NCBI RefSeq assembly: GCF_004001065.1
Contig: NZ_BIML01000013.1
Span: 124,001 to 188,000 of the forward strand
DNA: 64,000 nt
Source: Paenibacillus xylaniclasticus
GTDB lineage: Bacteria; Bacillota; Bacilli; Paenibacillales; Paenibacillaceae
Reading direction: 5' to 3'
Position 1 is the stretch's first letter; each line of letters begins with the position of its first letter. A program made the translations under genes and the position numbers. Below, in pieces: positions 9,129 through 17,911 of the stretch. The notes under the pieces are model-generated. The model did not search any database. It was not told where the DNA came from and saw only the letters and a program-made list of their open reading frames with translations.

Positions 9129-10393
9129 TGCGAACAAGATGGATAGCACCAGCGCTGTTGTCGCTTTTTCTCCTATTGCAGGGCTGTAATACTGGGGAAG
9201 TGTTAGAGGACAGCCAGCCGATCTATGATCAAGAAGTGTCGGAAGGGAAAGAGGTTATCCCAACGATTCGAATTTTGACCTCCTACGATCATGAGGATTT
9301 TATCCCAGATCAGTTCCGGAGAGAAAAGAATGTAAATCTCGAATGGCAGCGTATGCTCAACGGCTCGGTGGACGAAATACTTGCTGCGCTCGACAGCGAC
9401 AATCCGCCCGATCTTATTGAGTTCGATTATAACCTCATTCCGGATCTGATGAACTATGATACCTTTGAGGATTTGTCTCTGCCGCCTTATAATGCGCTCC
9501 GTGTGGCGGCTGATTATTTTCCTAAATTAAATATGGATCGGTTCCGGTCATTGGACGGCACGAAGCTTGTGTTTATGCCTCATATTTTACAAGCGGCGGT
9601 TACATTCTATCGGGCGGATCTAATGAAACAGTATGGCTATCCGGATGATCCGAAGGAGCTAGGCGAATATTTGGAAAGCCCGGAACGCTGGATGGCGATG
9701 GCTAAAGATCTGGCTTCGCAGGGTAAACGAATTATGCAGTGGTCGACGGATTCTTTGCTCCCTTATTCGTTGACGACCGGCTTTTTTAATCCGGACGGCT
9801 CATATGCCCGAAACGGTGACAATTTTATTAAAGCGCTCGATATGGTCAAAGAAGCAGATGCCTTGAAGCTGCCGCTTGAAGGCTCCATATGGGACGGATT
9901 TGGGAAATCAGCTCTCCAGAACGGTGAACTGATGCTGTTCATTAACGGCGAGTGGGCTGATAACCAGCTTCGTCAATGGGCGCCGGAGACGGCTGATCAA
10001 TGGCGCAAGACAAGGCTGCCGTTCAACCAATATGGCATTATGAACGGATACATTTGCGCAATACCTAAACAAAGCAAGAACAAAGAAGCTGCATGGCGCT
10101 ACTTGGAGTTTCAACTGAGCCGGGAAGCCGGATATAATCAATACCTTGAAATGTCGAAGTGGTACGATAAGCTGCCATCGATACGGCTGACTCCACTCGA
10201 TACGGCAGCCAAATCAATATGGGAGGAAGAAATAAGCTGGCGCTACAAGACAGGCGAGTCCTCGGAGAGCATCTTATCATCGAGTGAAGCGAAGCTGAAA
10301 GGTCAGCTTGCTGATCGGCTAGAGCTGCTGTCACCATTTTTTCAGTTCACATCTGAAGCTGGAGCCGACACGGAGGTAACATCCGATTCTTAA
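9128..10393 (+). CDS. Orphan extracellular solute-binding lipoprotein (family 1-like)
   Basis: Start at 9128 gives a clean lipoprotein signal peptide, a basic start then a hydrophobic run to the lipobox LLQGC with the lipidated Cys at residue 21. The ribosome site GGAGGAG at 9111-9117 supports it. A start at 9074 would add a charged leader inside the previous gene. The mature 400 residues resemble ABC sugar or oligosaccharide binding proteins: an N-terminal lobe with TIRILTSYDHEDF, PPDLIEFDYN, then FINGEWADNQ and IPKQSKNKEAAWRYLEF near the C-terminus. No permease or ATPase is adjacent. Overlap with the GGDEF-EAL gene suggests a sensing role at the outer face of the membrane rather than, or besides, transport. 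That role is inference. Confidence 0.85.
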   Translation: MRTRWIAPALLSLFLLLQGCNTGEVLEDSQPIYDQEVSEGKEVIPTIRILTSYDHEDFIPDQFRREKNVNLEWQRMLNGSVDEILAALDSDNPPDLIEFDYNLIPDLMNYDTFEDLSLPPYNALRVAADYFPKLNMDRFRSLDGTKLVFMPHILQAAVTFYRADLMKQYGYPDDPKELGEYLESPERWMAMAKDLASQGKRIMQWSTDSLLPYSLTTGFFNPDGSYARNGDNFIKALDMVKEADALKLPLEGSIWDGFGKSALQNGELMLFINGEWADNQLRQWAPETADQWRKTRLPFNQYGIMNGYICAIPKQSKNKEAAWRYLEFQLSREAGYNQYLEMSKWYDKLPSIRLTPLDTAAKSIWEEEISWRYKTGESSESILSSSEAKLKGQLADRLELLSPFFQFTSEAGADTEVTSDS

Positions 10394-10531
10394 ACTGCTG
10401 AATAAATAGCGAGAGTAAGCTTCGCACTGCTAATAAACATCCATTTACATCATTAAACATTCCGACTACACTAGTAGCTGTTATAGATACAGAGATTATA
10501 GATATAGAAATGATTGGATAGGTGATAGGTT

Positions 10532-11005
10532 ATGGCAAATTCGATGACCGCGACTAGAGAGCTTTCTCCACTTGTAGAGAAGCTAGGCTTGCAGCCGCAC
10601 GTAGAGGGTGGCTGGTATAAAGAGCTGTGGAAGGCGTCGTTCACGATTCCGCAGGAAACGCTCGGCGGCGAATATTCTGGACCGCGCTTTTCGGCGACTT
10701 CGATTTATTTTGTACTTCATCCGGGCGAAGAGTCGGCATGGCATACCGTTCTGTCGGATGAGCTATGGCTGTGGCATTCGGGTTCCCCGCTGCTGCTGAC
10801 GCTTGGTGGAGACGGCGATAGGCCGGGAGAGGAAACTGAGATTATTGTAGGCGTTGATGTGGCGAAGGGGCAGCAGCCTCAAGCGCTTGTTCCAGCTCGC
10901 GTATGGCAGAAGGCACGTCCGCTCGGCGATGAGCCGGTATTCGTTTCTTGTGTCGTCGCGCCAGGCTTTCACTACGACGATTTTAAGCTGATCGTTAAGA
11001 AATAG
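10532..11005 (+). CDS. DUF985-type cupin protein
   Basis: A 157-residue single-domain protein with the DUF985/cupin_5 pattern: HVEGGWYKELW near the start, ATSIYFVLHPGEESAWH, then ELWLWHSGSPL and a late VAPGFHYDDFKL. The His and Glu residues of the cupin barrel are present. The biochemical role of the family is poorly known. The ribosome site (AGGTGA) is modest. The gene stands alone, separated by about 140 bases from the lipoprotein gene and closed by a strong hairpin. Confidence 0.88.
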   Translation: MANSMTATRELSPLVEKLGLQPHVEGGWYKELWKASFTIPQETLGGEYSGPRFSATSIYFVLHPGEESAWHTVLSDELWLWHSGSPLLLTLGGDGDRPGEETEIIVGVDVAKGQQPQALVPARVWQKARPLGDEPVFVSCVVAPGFHYDDFKLIVKK

Positions 11006-11012
11006 ATAGAGA

Positions 11013-11047
11013 ATGGCGGCGCTGTCGTATGCAGCGCCGCCATTTTT
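11013..11047 (+). terminator. Strong terminator between the cupin gene and ltaS
   Basis: A perfect 12-base-pair GC-rich stem (11013-11024 with 11032-11043), a seven-base loop and five T. It serves the cupin gene and may also stop the convergent ltaS transcript. Confidence 0.85.
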
Positions 11048-11092
11048 ATGCCTGACTACACTATAGTAGTACACCAGTTGAATCACATCGAC

Positions 11093-12997
11093 CTATTGTG
11101 CGGTTGAGGTGCGGGTCGAGCCCTCCTGCGTCTTCGGCTCGTTCTCTACGGGAGGGAGAGACTTGACGTAGCTGTTCGACAGCTTCAGAAGCTCGATTGC
11201 GCGGTCGAAATCAGTCTTCGGCGGATACGGCGCCTCCTCCGGATCTCCTGGAAGCGGGTAGACCGTGCCGTCCTTGAACTGCGTGCCGGGCACAAAGATG
11301 CTCTTGTCATTAATGAATGAACCTGAAGGCAAATAGTACCGTTCTGGAAGCAGGTTCGAAGAATGATTCATTAAATCTTGACCGAAATAAATGCGATCGC
11401 GAATCGGCAGCCCCGCCAAGTTAGCGATAGTCGGCATAATGTCAATCTGACCTGCAGTCTGGGAGATGACTTTCGGTTCAAGTGCGCCTGGTACAATGAC
11501 AAGCAGCGGGATATTAAGCATGTCCGTATACGAATAAGTCCGTCCTAGAGCAGATTGCAGAAGCTCTTGGTCTTGCTCGTCGAGTGAATAAATTGGCAGT
11601 CCCATATGGTCGCCGTAAATCACGAGCATCGTATTGTCCCAAATTCCGAATTCTTTCAGCTTGGCAATCAGAAGGCCGATCGCTTCATCGGTATAGTGCT
11701 GCGATTGAATATAATCTCCTGCGAATGTATCTTCATATTGAGCTGGCAGCGGAAGCTTCGGCATCGACTCCGGTAAGAAGTTGAACGGGTGATGAGACGA
11801 CATCGAGATGATGTTCGCGTACACCGGCTTGCCTGTATCGTTTATTGCGGCAATTTCTTGTACAGCTTTGTCGTATAATATTCGGTCTGACGAGCCGAAT
11901 GCGATCGTATCCTCGGTTCCATACCATCTCTTGTCGTAATAATAGTCAAAGCCAAGCGCTTGATACAGCTTATCTCGGTTCCAGAACTCCACGTCGTTCG
12001 TATGGAATGTGGCGGTCAAGTAACCGGCCTCTTTAAAATATTTCGGCAGCGAAGGGAGCGAATAATCGACATACTCATCCGTCGCAGCGCCTGCCGGCGG
12101 CACATAGAGTGATGTGTTCGTCAGAAATTCAGCATCGGACGTATTGCCTTGTCCCGCCATCTGGAACATATGGGTGAAGTAGAGCGCTTCATTCTTCAGC
12201 TTGTTCAAGTTCGGCGTTACCTCGTGTCCTTCGACCGTTAAGCCGAGCAAGAAGTTCTGGAACGCTTCAAGCTGCACGACGATGACGTTGCGTCCTTTCG
12301 CTGCTCCGAATAGGGTTGGCTCGGCAGCGGTATCAATTCCTTTGAGCGAATCGATCGTCTGACGGGTAATTCGAGCAGGCTCGACCGTTTGCTCCATATC
12401 GGAGGTCGATACGATTTTGTACAGCTCATAATTCATGATCCCCATCTCTTCCGCTTGGCGGACCTCGTTAATGACATTGTCATTCTTCACAATGGTAAAG
12501 ATGGAGGCAGCGGCGGTGACGACGAGCAATCCAGCCGCAGCAAGACGCGGGGTTTGTACGCCTGCGATCTTGTTCCAAATGCGCGCCCTGCGGTTGAAAG
12601 TGAGCACGAGGCCGATCAGTACAATATCGATGAAAATAAACAGGAAGTAGGCGTGCATTAATTGAAATACGCTGCCCTTCACTTCTCCAACCTGTCCGAC
12701 CTGCGCTAAAGCATGATAGGTGACGATGATGCCAAAATATTTGTAATACATAATAACCGCGAAATAGACACCTGTTACAAGTAAATTGACGGCTAAATAA
12801 ATCCCAAGCTTCCGCCTGGAAGCGAGTAGTTCAATGATGGCGAAAATGGCCCATACAATCGGCAGTTCGGTTAGAAGCGGCTTCCAACTAAATACGGTAT
12901 CGTATATGACTCCCCAAGACATATAGAATTTGATGATCATAAATATTGTAAACACGAAGAACGGGCTTATCAGCCATCTGTTCCAATTCTGACTCAA
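11093..12997 (-). CDS. ltaS: LtaS-type lipoteichoic acid synthase (glycerolphosphate transferase)
   Basis: Membrane enzyme that polymerises glycerol-phosphate from phosphatidylglycerol on the outer face of the membrane. Of 634 residues, the first 175 hold five membrane helices and the rest is an extracellular sulfatase-fold domain. Catalytic and Mn-binding residues seen in LtaS proteins are present: Glu244 in VQLEAFQ, Thr286 in GQGNTSDAE, the HTNDVEFWNR segment, and YGDHMG with the Asp-His pair. Length is close to the Staphylococcus enzyme. Bacillus-type genomes often have several paralogues (LtaS, YfnI, YqgS, YvgJ), so the exact one is not certain. It is a single gene running toward the cupin gene. 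Confidence 0.88.
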   Translation of the reverse strand: MSQNWNRWLISPFFVFTIFMIIKFYMSWGVIYDTVFSWKPLLTELPIVWAIFAIIELLASRRKLGIYLAVNLLVTGVYFAVIMYYKYFGIIVTYHALAQVGQVGEVKGSVFQLMHAYFLFIFIDIVLIGLVLTFNRRARIWNKIAGVQTPRLAAAGLLVVTAAASIFTIVKNDNVINEVRQAEEMGIMNYELYKIVSTSDMEQTVEPARITRQTIDSLKGIDTAAEPTLFGAAKGRNVIVVQLEAFQNFLLGLTVEGHEVTPNLNKLKNEALYFTHMFQMAGQGNTSDAEFLTNTSLYVPPAGAATDEYVDYSLPSLPKYFKEAGYLTATFHTNDVEFWNRDKLYQALGFDYYYDKRWYGTEDTIAFGSSDRILYDKAVQEIAAINDTGKPVYANIISMSSHHPFNFLPESMPKLPLPAQYEDTFAGDYIQSQHYTDEAIGLLIAKLKEFGIWDNTMLVIYGDHMGLPIYSLDEQDQELLQSALGRTYSYTDMLNIPLLVIVPGALEPKVISQTAGQIDIMPTIANLAGLPIRDRIYFGQDLMNHSSNLLPERYYLPSGSFINDKSIFVPGTQFKDGTVYPLPGDPEEAPYPPKTDFDRAIELLKLSNSYVKSLPPVENEPKTQEGSTRTSTAQ

Positions 12998-13152
12998 CCT
13001 TATTCCACTCCGATCTATCCGTCATCCTGTATTAGTTTATCGATTCACGAGCTTAAATACAACTCGAATCTATTGATGGCTACCACTAGAGGTAACGGAT
13101 AGGCTGATTATAGGCGAAAGTTATCCTTATGGCGATTAATTTTCGATAAAAA

Positions 13153-14637
13153 TTATCCACAGTCGCAGTGCAGAATTGGTTTGCGGGCGGCAAGCGCCTC
13201 ATCCGGCCTGGAAATGCTGGTGCGGCTTGGTGCCTGCAGTATCGTATTCGGTTCATGCTCCGCTTCCCACGCGATCCGGAGCATCGCATCGATGAACCGG
13301 TCCAGCGTTTCTTTGCTCTCTGTCTCCGTCGGCTCGATCATGATGCTTTCTTCTACGATCAGCGGGAAGTACACGGTCGGAGGATGAAAACCGAAGTCCA
13401 GCAGCCTTTTGGCGATATCAAATGTGCGAATACCGAATGCCTTCTGTCTCGTCCCGGAAAGGACGAATTCATGCTTGCAGATGCGTGGGTAAGGCACGTC
13501 ATAAGCTGCCAATAGCTTGCTCAGCATATAGTTGGCGTTCAAGACTGCGCACTCGGATACGCGGCGAAGTCCTCTTGGGCCGTAAGAACGAATATAGGCG
13601 TAAGCACGAAGTAGAATACCGAAGTTTCCATGAAATGGCTTGACGCGGCCGATGGAATGGGGACGATTCTCGTCGAGAAAGTAGGTACCGTCGGCTCGGC
13701 GGTCGATGAGCGGGGCAGGAAGATAAGGTTCGAGCAGCTGCTTAACGCCGACAGGGCCGGCGCCGGGTCCGCCTCCGCCGTGCGGCGTGCTCATCGTCTT
13801 GTGCAGGTTCAGATGAACGACGTCGAAGCCCATGTCACCGGGACGGGCAATGCCCATAATGGCGTTAGCGTTCGCACCGTCGTAGTAGAGCAGTCCGCCG
13901 GCTTCGTGCACGATTTTGGCGATTTCGGCGATATGCTCCTCGAACAAGCCGAGTGTATTCGGATTCGTGAGCATGAGAGCGGCGGTGTCGGGGCCGACCG
14001 CCGCACGCAAGCCCTCCAAATCGACTAGCCCTCGCGTATCGGATTTCAGCGTAACCGTCGTAAACCCGGCAGCTGCAGCGCTTGCCGGGTTCGTGCCGTG
14101 CGACGAATCAGGCACGAGCACATTCGTCCGATGCTCGCCGCGGCTTTCGTGATAAGCGCGAATCATCATGAGCCCGGTCCATTCCCCTTGGGCACCGGCC
14201 GCAGGCTGCAGCGTCATTCGGTCCATGCCGGTAATGGCAGCCAAGTCGTTCTGCAGCGTGTAGAGCAGCTCGAGCGCTCCTTGCACCGTATCCTCTTGCT
14301 GATAAGGATGGATTCCGCTGAATCCGGGCAGCTTGGCTGCATCCTCGTGAAGCTTCGGATTATACTTCATCGTGCACGAGCCGAGCGGGTAGAAGCCATT
14401 GTCGACACCAAAGTTACGGCGTGACAAGGCGGTATAATGGCGAACGACGTCAACCTCATACAACTCGGGGAGGGCGGGCGGCTCAGCGCGAAGCATTGCT
14501 GCCGGAATAAGCTGCTCCGGCGGCTGCTCGGGTACATCGCACGCGGGCAGGGAATATGCGATCCGGCCGGGTCGGCTCAAATCGAAGATAAAAGGCATCG
14601 TGTCATCCGGCAGGCCCGGAGTCTGTTCGTTCGTCAT
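13153..14637 (-). CDS. gcvPB: Glycine dehydrogenase (decarboxylating) subunit 2, GcvPB
   Basis: PLP-bearing half of the split P-protein of the glycine cleavage system. It releases CO2 from glycine and loads the aminomethyl group on lipoyl-GcvH. The PLP lysine lies in [19 protein letters not shown] near residue 280. Other family marks are GSCTMKYNP near residue 87, [12 protein letters not shown] and the FHGNFG segment. Length (494) is normal. The ATG overlaps the gcvPA stop in an ATGA, with GGGGGAA just before it, so the pair is translationally coupled. Confidence 0.96.
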   Translation of the reverse strand: MTNEQTPGLPDDTMPFIFDLSRPGRIAYSLPACDVPEQPPEQLIPAAMLRAEPPALPELYEVDVVRHYTALSRRNFGVDNGFYPLGSCTMKYNPKLHEDAAKLPGFSGIHPYQQEDTVQGALELLYTLQNDLAAITGMDRMTLQPAAGAQGEWTGLMMIRAYHESRGEHRTNVLVPDSSHGTNPASAAAAGFTTVTLKSDTRGLVDLEGLRAAVGPDTAALMLTNPNTLGLFEEHIAEIAKIVHEAGGLLYYDGANANAIMGIARPGDMGFDVVHLNLHKTMSTPHGGGGPGAGPVGVKQLLEPYLPAPLIDRRADGTYFLDENRPHSIGRVKPFHGNFGILLRAYAYIRSYGPRGLRRVSECAVLNANYMLSKLLAAYDVPYPRICKHEFVLSGTRQKAFGIRTFDIAKRLLDFGFHPPTVYFPLIVEESIMIEPTETESKETLDRFIDAMLRIAWEAEHEPNTILQAPSRTSISRPDEALAARKPILHCDCG

Positions 14638-15998
14638 TGAAATTCCCCCAATCGTGCGGCCAATCGGTCGATGTCGGCGCGTGAGCGTTTCTCAGTGACG
14701 GCCAGAAGCATATGACCTGTCAGCTCTGGATATGATCTGCCGACATCGTAGCCGCCAATGATTTGCTCGTTCATCAGCTGTCTGTTCAGCTCTGAGCAGG
14801 TGATAGAGTCCGGCAGTTTAACGATAAATTCATTGAAATATGGGGCGTTTGTTGGCTTTGAATAGCCGGGCAGAGCGGTTATCACATCAGCGGCATAGTG
14901 TGCTTTGTTCATATTGAGCCGTGCGGTTTCCTGTAGACCCTGCTTGCCCATGACGGACAAGTAGATCGCTGCGCAAAGAGCGAGCAGTGCTTGGTTCGAG
15001 CAAATGTTGGACGTGGCTTTCTCTCGCCGAATATGCTGTTCCCGCGCTTGCAGCGTAAGCACGAAGCTGCGTTTGCCGCTGCGGTCGACGGTCTGGCCGA
15101 CAATTCGGCCCGGCATGCGGCGCATAAGCGGCTTGCTGGCAGCAAAGAAGCCGCAGGTCGGACCGCCGAACGACTGCGGAATGCCCAGCGGCTGAGCGTC
15201 GCCGACTACGATGTCTGCGCCTAGCTTGCCCGGCGGCTGAAGCAGGCCGAGCGACAGCGGATTGACGCTGACGGCGAGCAGGCTGCCAGCGGCATGAGCG
15301 AGCGGCTCGATCGCCGCGATATCCTCGATGCAGCCGAAGAAATTCGGCGATTGTACGAGGACGGCGGCTGTTCGGCCGTCAATTGTCTTGGCTAGTCGAT
15401 CAAGGTCGGTCGTGCCTTCAGCAGAGGAGTAAGGCACCTCAACGATTTCAATGCCAAGACCGCACGCCATGGTCTGAATAACGGAGCGCGTCTCTGGATG
15501 GACGGTGCGTGAGACGGCAAGCTTCTTCCGGTTCGTTGCACTGGCAGCAAGCAAACCGGCTTCTGCAAGCGCCGTAGCGCCGTCGTACATGCTCGCATTG
15601 GCGATTGGCATTCCTGTTAATTCACATATATAGGATTGAAATTCGAATATGGCCTGCAGCCCGCCTTGGCTGATTTCCGGCTGATAGGGGGTGTAGGCCG
15701 TATAAAATTCCGAACGGGACAGAAGGTGTCCGATGACAGCTGGGATGTAATGATCGTATATGCCTGCGCCGAGAAAGCTGACGCCTTGGGAGGCGGATGT
15801 ATTGCGTGCTGACAGCTCTTGAAGATGCGACCACAAAGCAGGCTCGTCGAGCTGCATGGAGACTGGAAGCTCACCTGAGTATCGGAGCCCGTCCGGAATA
15901 TCACGGAATAGCTCGTCAATTCCGGACACACCTATCTCATGCAGCATGTCGGTCTCGTCCTGCTCGGTCATCGGAATATAACGGTGCTGATATCTCAT
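14634..15998 (-). CDS. gcvPA: Glycine dehydrogenase (decarboxylating) subunit 1, GcvPA
   Basis: Partner subunit of the split P-protein, 454 residues from ATG 15998. It opens with the family sequence [14 protein letters not shown] and carries [32 protein letters not shown] and GGPTCGFFA. The upstream in-frame GTG at 16007 is less likely. The ribosome site GGAAGGTG at 16013-16006 lies eight bases before ATG 15998 but overlaps the GTG start region. Five bases separate it from the gcvT stop, consistent with one gcvT-gcvPA-gcvPB transcript. Confidence 0.95.
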   Translation of the reverse strand: MRYQHRYIPMTEQDETDMLHEIGVSGIDELFRDIPDGLRYSGELPVSMQLDEPALWSHLQELSARNTSASQGVSFLGAGIYDHYIPAVIGHLLSRSEFYTAYTPYQPEISQGGLQAIFEFQSYICELTGMPIANASMYDGATALAEAGLLAASATNRKKLAVSRTVHPETRSVIQTMACGLGIEIVEVPYSSAEGTTDLDRLAKTIDGRTAAVLVQSPNFFGCIEDIAAIEPLAHAAGSLLAVSVNPLSLGLLQPPGKLGADIVVGDAQPLGIPQSFGGPTCGFFAASKPLMRRMPGRIVGQTVDRSGKRSFVLTLQAREQHIRREKATSNICSNQALLALCAAIYLSVMGKQGLQETARLNMNKAHYAADVITALPGYSKPTNAPYFNEFIVKLPDSITCSELNRQLMNEQIIGGYDVGRSYPELTGHMLLAVTEKRSRADIDRLAARLGEFQ

Positions 15999-16003
15999 AG
16001 CAT

Positions 16004-17260
16004 TCACCTTCCGTCGAGTGTAGTTCGAGGCCGGCTGTAGAATGGCGTTGGAACGACGGCTGCACGATAATGTGTGCCGCGTATGTCAACTGTAAGCTCT
16101 GTACCGATTGCACGGCAGCGTGAATCCAGCAGCGCCAATCCGATATTGCGCCGCAGCGTAGGAGAATGTGTGCCGGAGGTGACATATCCGACTGGGGTGC
16201 CGTTAGCGTATACGGCGAAGCCTGCTCTCGGGATACCGCAACCGGTTATTTCGATGCCGACGAGCTGGCGAGCCGGTCCTTCATTAATCTGGTGGAGCAA
16301 GGCGCTTCGGCCGAAGAAGTCTCCTTTGCTCAGCTTGACGAAGGAGCGCAGTCCGGCCTCGATCGGCGTAATGGTCTCGGACAGCTCATGGCCATACAAC
16401 GGTAGTCTCGCCTCCAGCCTCAGCGTATCGCGCGCACCGAGGCCGGCCGGCTGAAGACCGAGCCGTTCGCCGGCCTGCAGTAAGCTAGCCCAGAGTGTGG
16501 GCGCATCAGCGGCAGCGGTGTACAGCTCGAATCCGTCTTCACCGGTATAACCGGTACGGGACACAAGAGCTGGAATGCCGCAAATTGAACAGCCCTGAAT
16601 GAAATGGAATGGAGCAAGCTTGGCGATTGCCGACGCCTGGTCTTGGGCTGATCTGTCTTCCCTCTTATGGTAGCCGAATATCAATCGCGTGGTATCAGGA
16701 GCCGTTAGTGGCACTCGATTAAGGTCTGCTGCGTTCACTGTGTTAGCCAGGCGGTCTGGATCAAAGCCAGCACGGCATGCGGCAGTCAGAATGAGCATGG
16801 CATTCGGGCCCTGCAGCGCTAATAAGGCGGTCGACTCGGTCAAATCCTGGAGGGTAACGTCGCCAATCAACTGCTCGCGGAGCCATTCCAGATCGGCAGC
16901 CGTATTCGCGGCGTTCACAACGAGCATATATTGATCTGCTGTAAGGCGGTATATTAGCAGGTCGTCGATGACTCCTCCAGTTGAATTGCACAGCAGCGTG
17001 TATTGGGCACGTCCGTCCTTCAGCGTACTGACGTTATTGGTTGTCAGCCGCTGAAGATAGGTCTCGGCGAACTTTCCCGTCACAAGTAATCTGCCCATAT
17101 GAGACACATCGAACAGTCCTGCTGCTTGACGGGTGGCTTGATGCTCCTTCAGTGTACCCGTAAATTGAACGGGCAGCTCCCATCCTGCGAAGTCTACGCA
17201 TCGGGCGTTTTGGTATTGGGCGTAGAGAGGATAGAGAGGCGTTCTTTTGCGGACAGCCAT
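16004..17260 (-). CDS. gcvT: Aminomethyltransferase, glycine cleavage T protein
   Basis: Transfers the methylene carbon from aminomethyl-GcvH to tetrahydrofolate. Signatures include PVQFTG, FDVSHMGRLLVTG, RLTTNNVSTLKDGRAQYTLLCN, and SRTGYTGEDGFELY. The 418-residue length is slightly above the usual 365. The extra length is partly an internal stretch rich in charged residues (GYHKREDRSAQDQASAIAKL) not typical of the family. The start at 17260 has AGAGGTGAG seven bases upstream; a longer frame to 17329 lacks such a site. First gene of the operon. Confidence 0.94.
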   Translation of the reverse strand: MAVRKRTPLYPLYAQYQNARCVDFAGWELPVQFTGTLKEHQATRQAAGLFDVSHMGRLLVTGKFAETYLQRLTTNNVSTLKDGRAQYTLLCNSTGGVIDDLLIYRLTADQYMLVVNAANTAADLEWLREQLIGDVTLQDLTESTALLALQGPNAMLILTAACRAGFDPDRLANTVNAADLNRVPLTAPDTTRLIFGYHKREDRSAQDQASAIAKLAPFHFIQGCSICGIPALVSRTGYTGEDGFELYTAAADAPTLWASLLQAGERLGLQPAGLGARDTLRLEARLPLYGHELSETITPIEAGLRSFVKLSKGDFFGRSALLHQINEGPARQLVGIEITGCGIPRAGFAVYANGTPVGYVTSGTHSPTLRRNIGLALLDSRCRAIGTELTVDIRGTHYRAAVVPTPFYSRPRTTLDGR

Positions 17261-17403
17261 AGACTCACCTCTTTTAATAATCGAATCACAACGGGTTAAG
17301 TGAAGGGCTAACGGCGGCTGGTCCGTCATACAAGTTAAAAGGTGAACGGTTCACGAAGACGGCAGAGTCTGTTGTATATGCATACGCGGAGAGGATGTTG
17401 AAC

Positions 17404-17802
17404 ATGAGCGACATAAGACCAGAAATGAGATATACGGAGGAGCATGAATGGGCGCTGCTAACAGCCGAAGGCGTCATCCGAGTCGGCATCACCGATCATG
17501 CGCAATGCTCGCTTGGTGATATTGTGTATGTGGATTTGCCGTCTGTCGGCACGCCTGCTGCAGCGTTTGCGCCGATCGGAACGATTGAGTCGGTGAAGAC
17601 GGTGTCGGACCTGTTCAGTCCGGTGAATGGTGTCATAGTGAATGTTAATCCGGCCCTACAATCAGCTCCGGAGCTGGTCAATGAACAGCCTTACGACGCC
17701 GGGTGGCTTATCGAGATAAGGCCAGCAGGCGATTCACAGGAAGCGCTGAAGCGGTTGTTAAGTGCTGATCAATATCGCAGTATGCTTAATATCGGACCTT
17801 AG
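17404..17802 (+). CDS. gcvH: Glycine cleavage system H protein
   Basis: Lipoyl carrier that shuttles the aminomethyl group between P, T and L proteins. At 132 residues it is of normal size. The lipoylated Lys sits in IGTIESVKTVSDLFSP, and the N-terminus has YTEEHEWALL. The start at 17404 has GGAGAGG nine bases upstream; an ATG at 17395 would touch the ribosome site. It is divergent from gcvT, so the T, P and H genes share one 143-base promoter region but not one transcript. I looked there for a glycine riboswitch and did not find its core motifs. Confidence 0.95.
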   Translation: MSDIRPEMRYTEEHEWALLTAEGVIRVGITDHAQCSLGDIVYVDLPSVGTPAAAFAPIGTIESVKTVSDLFSPVNGVIVNVNPALQSAPELVNEQPYDAGWLIEIRPAGDSQEALKRLLSADQYRSMLNIGP

Positions 17803-17911
17803 AACTATAAATTAGACAAAATTTCACAAAATTCGACTGTTTCTCTGATAAACTGGTGTATAATCTTACCTAAATCATCGTAGTTGTTATGAAGGACATC
17901 GGAGGAACAAC

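Noticed and set aside
17261-17403. Glycine riboswitch between gcvT and gcvH
   Set aside because: Looked on both strands for the paired aptamer core; not found.
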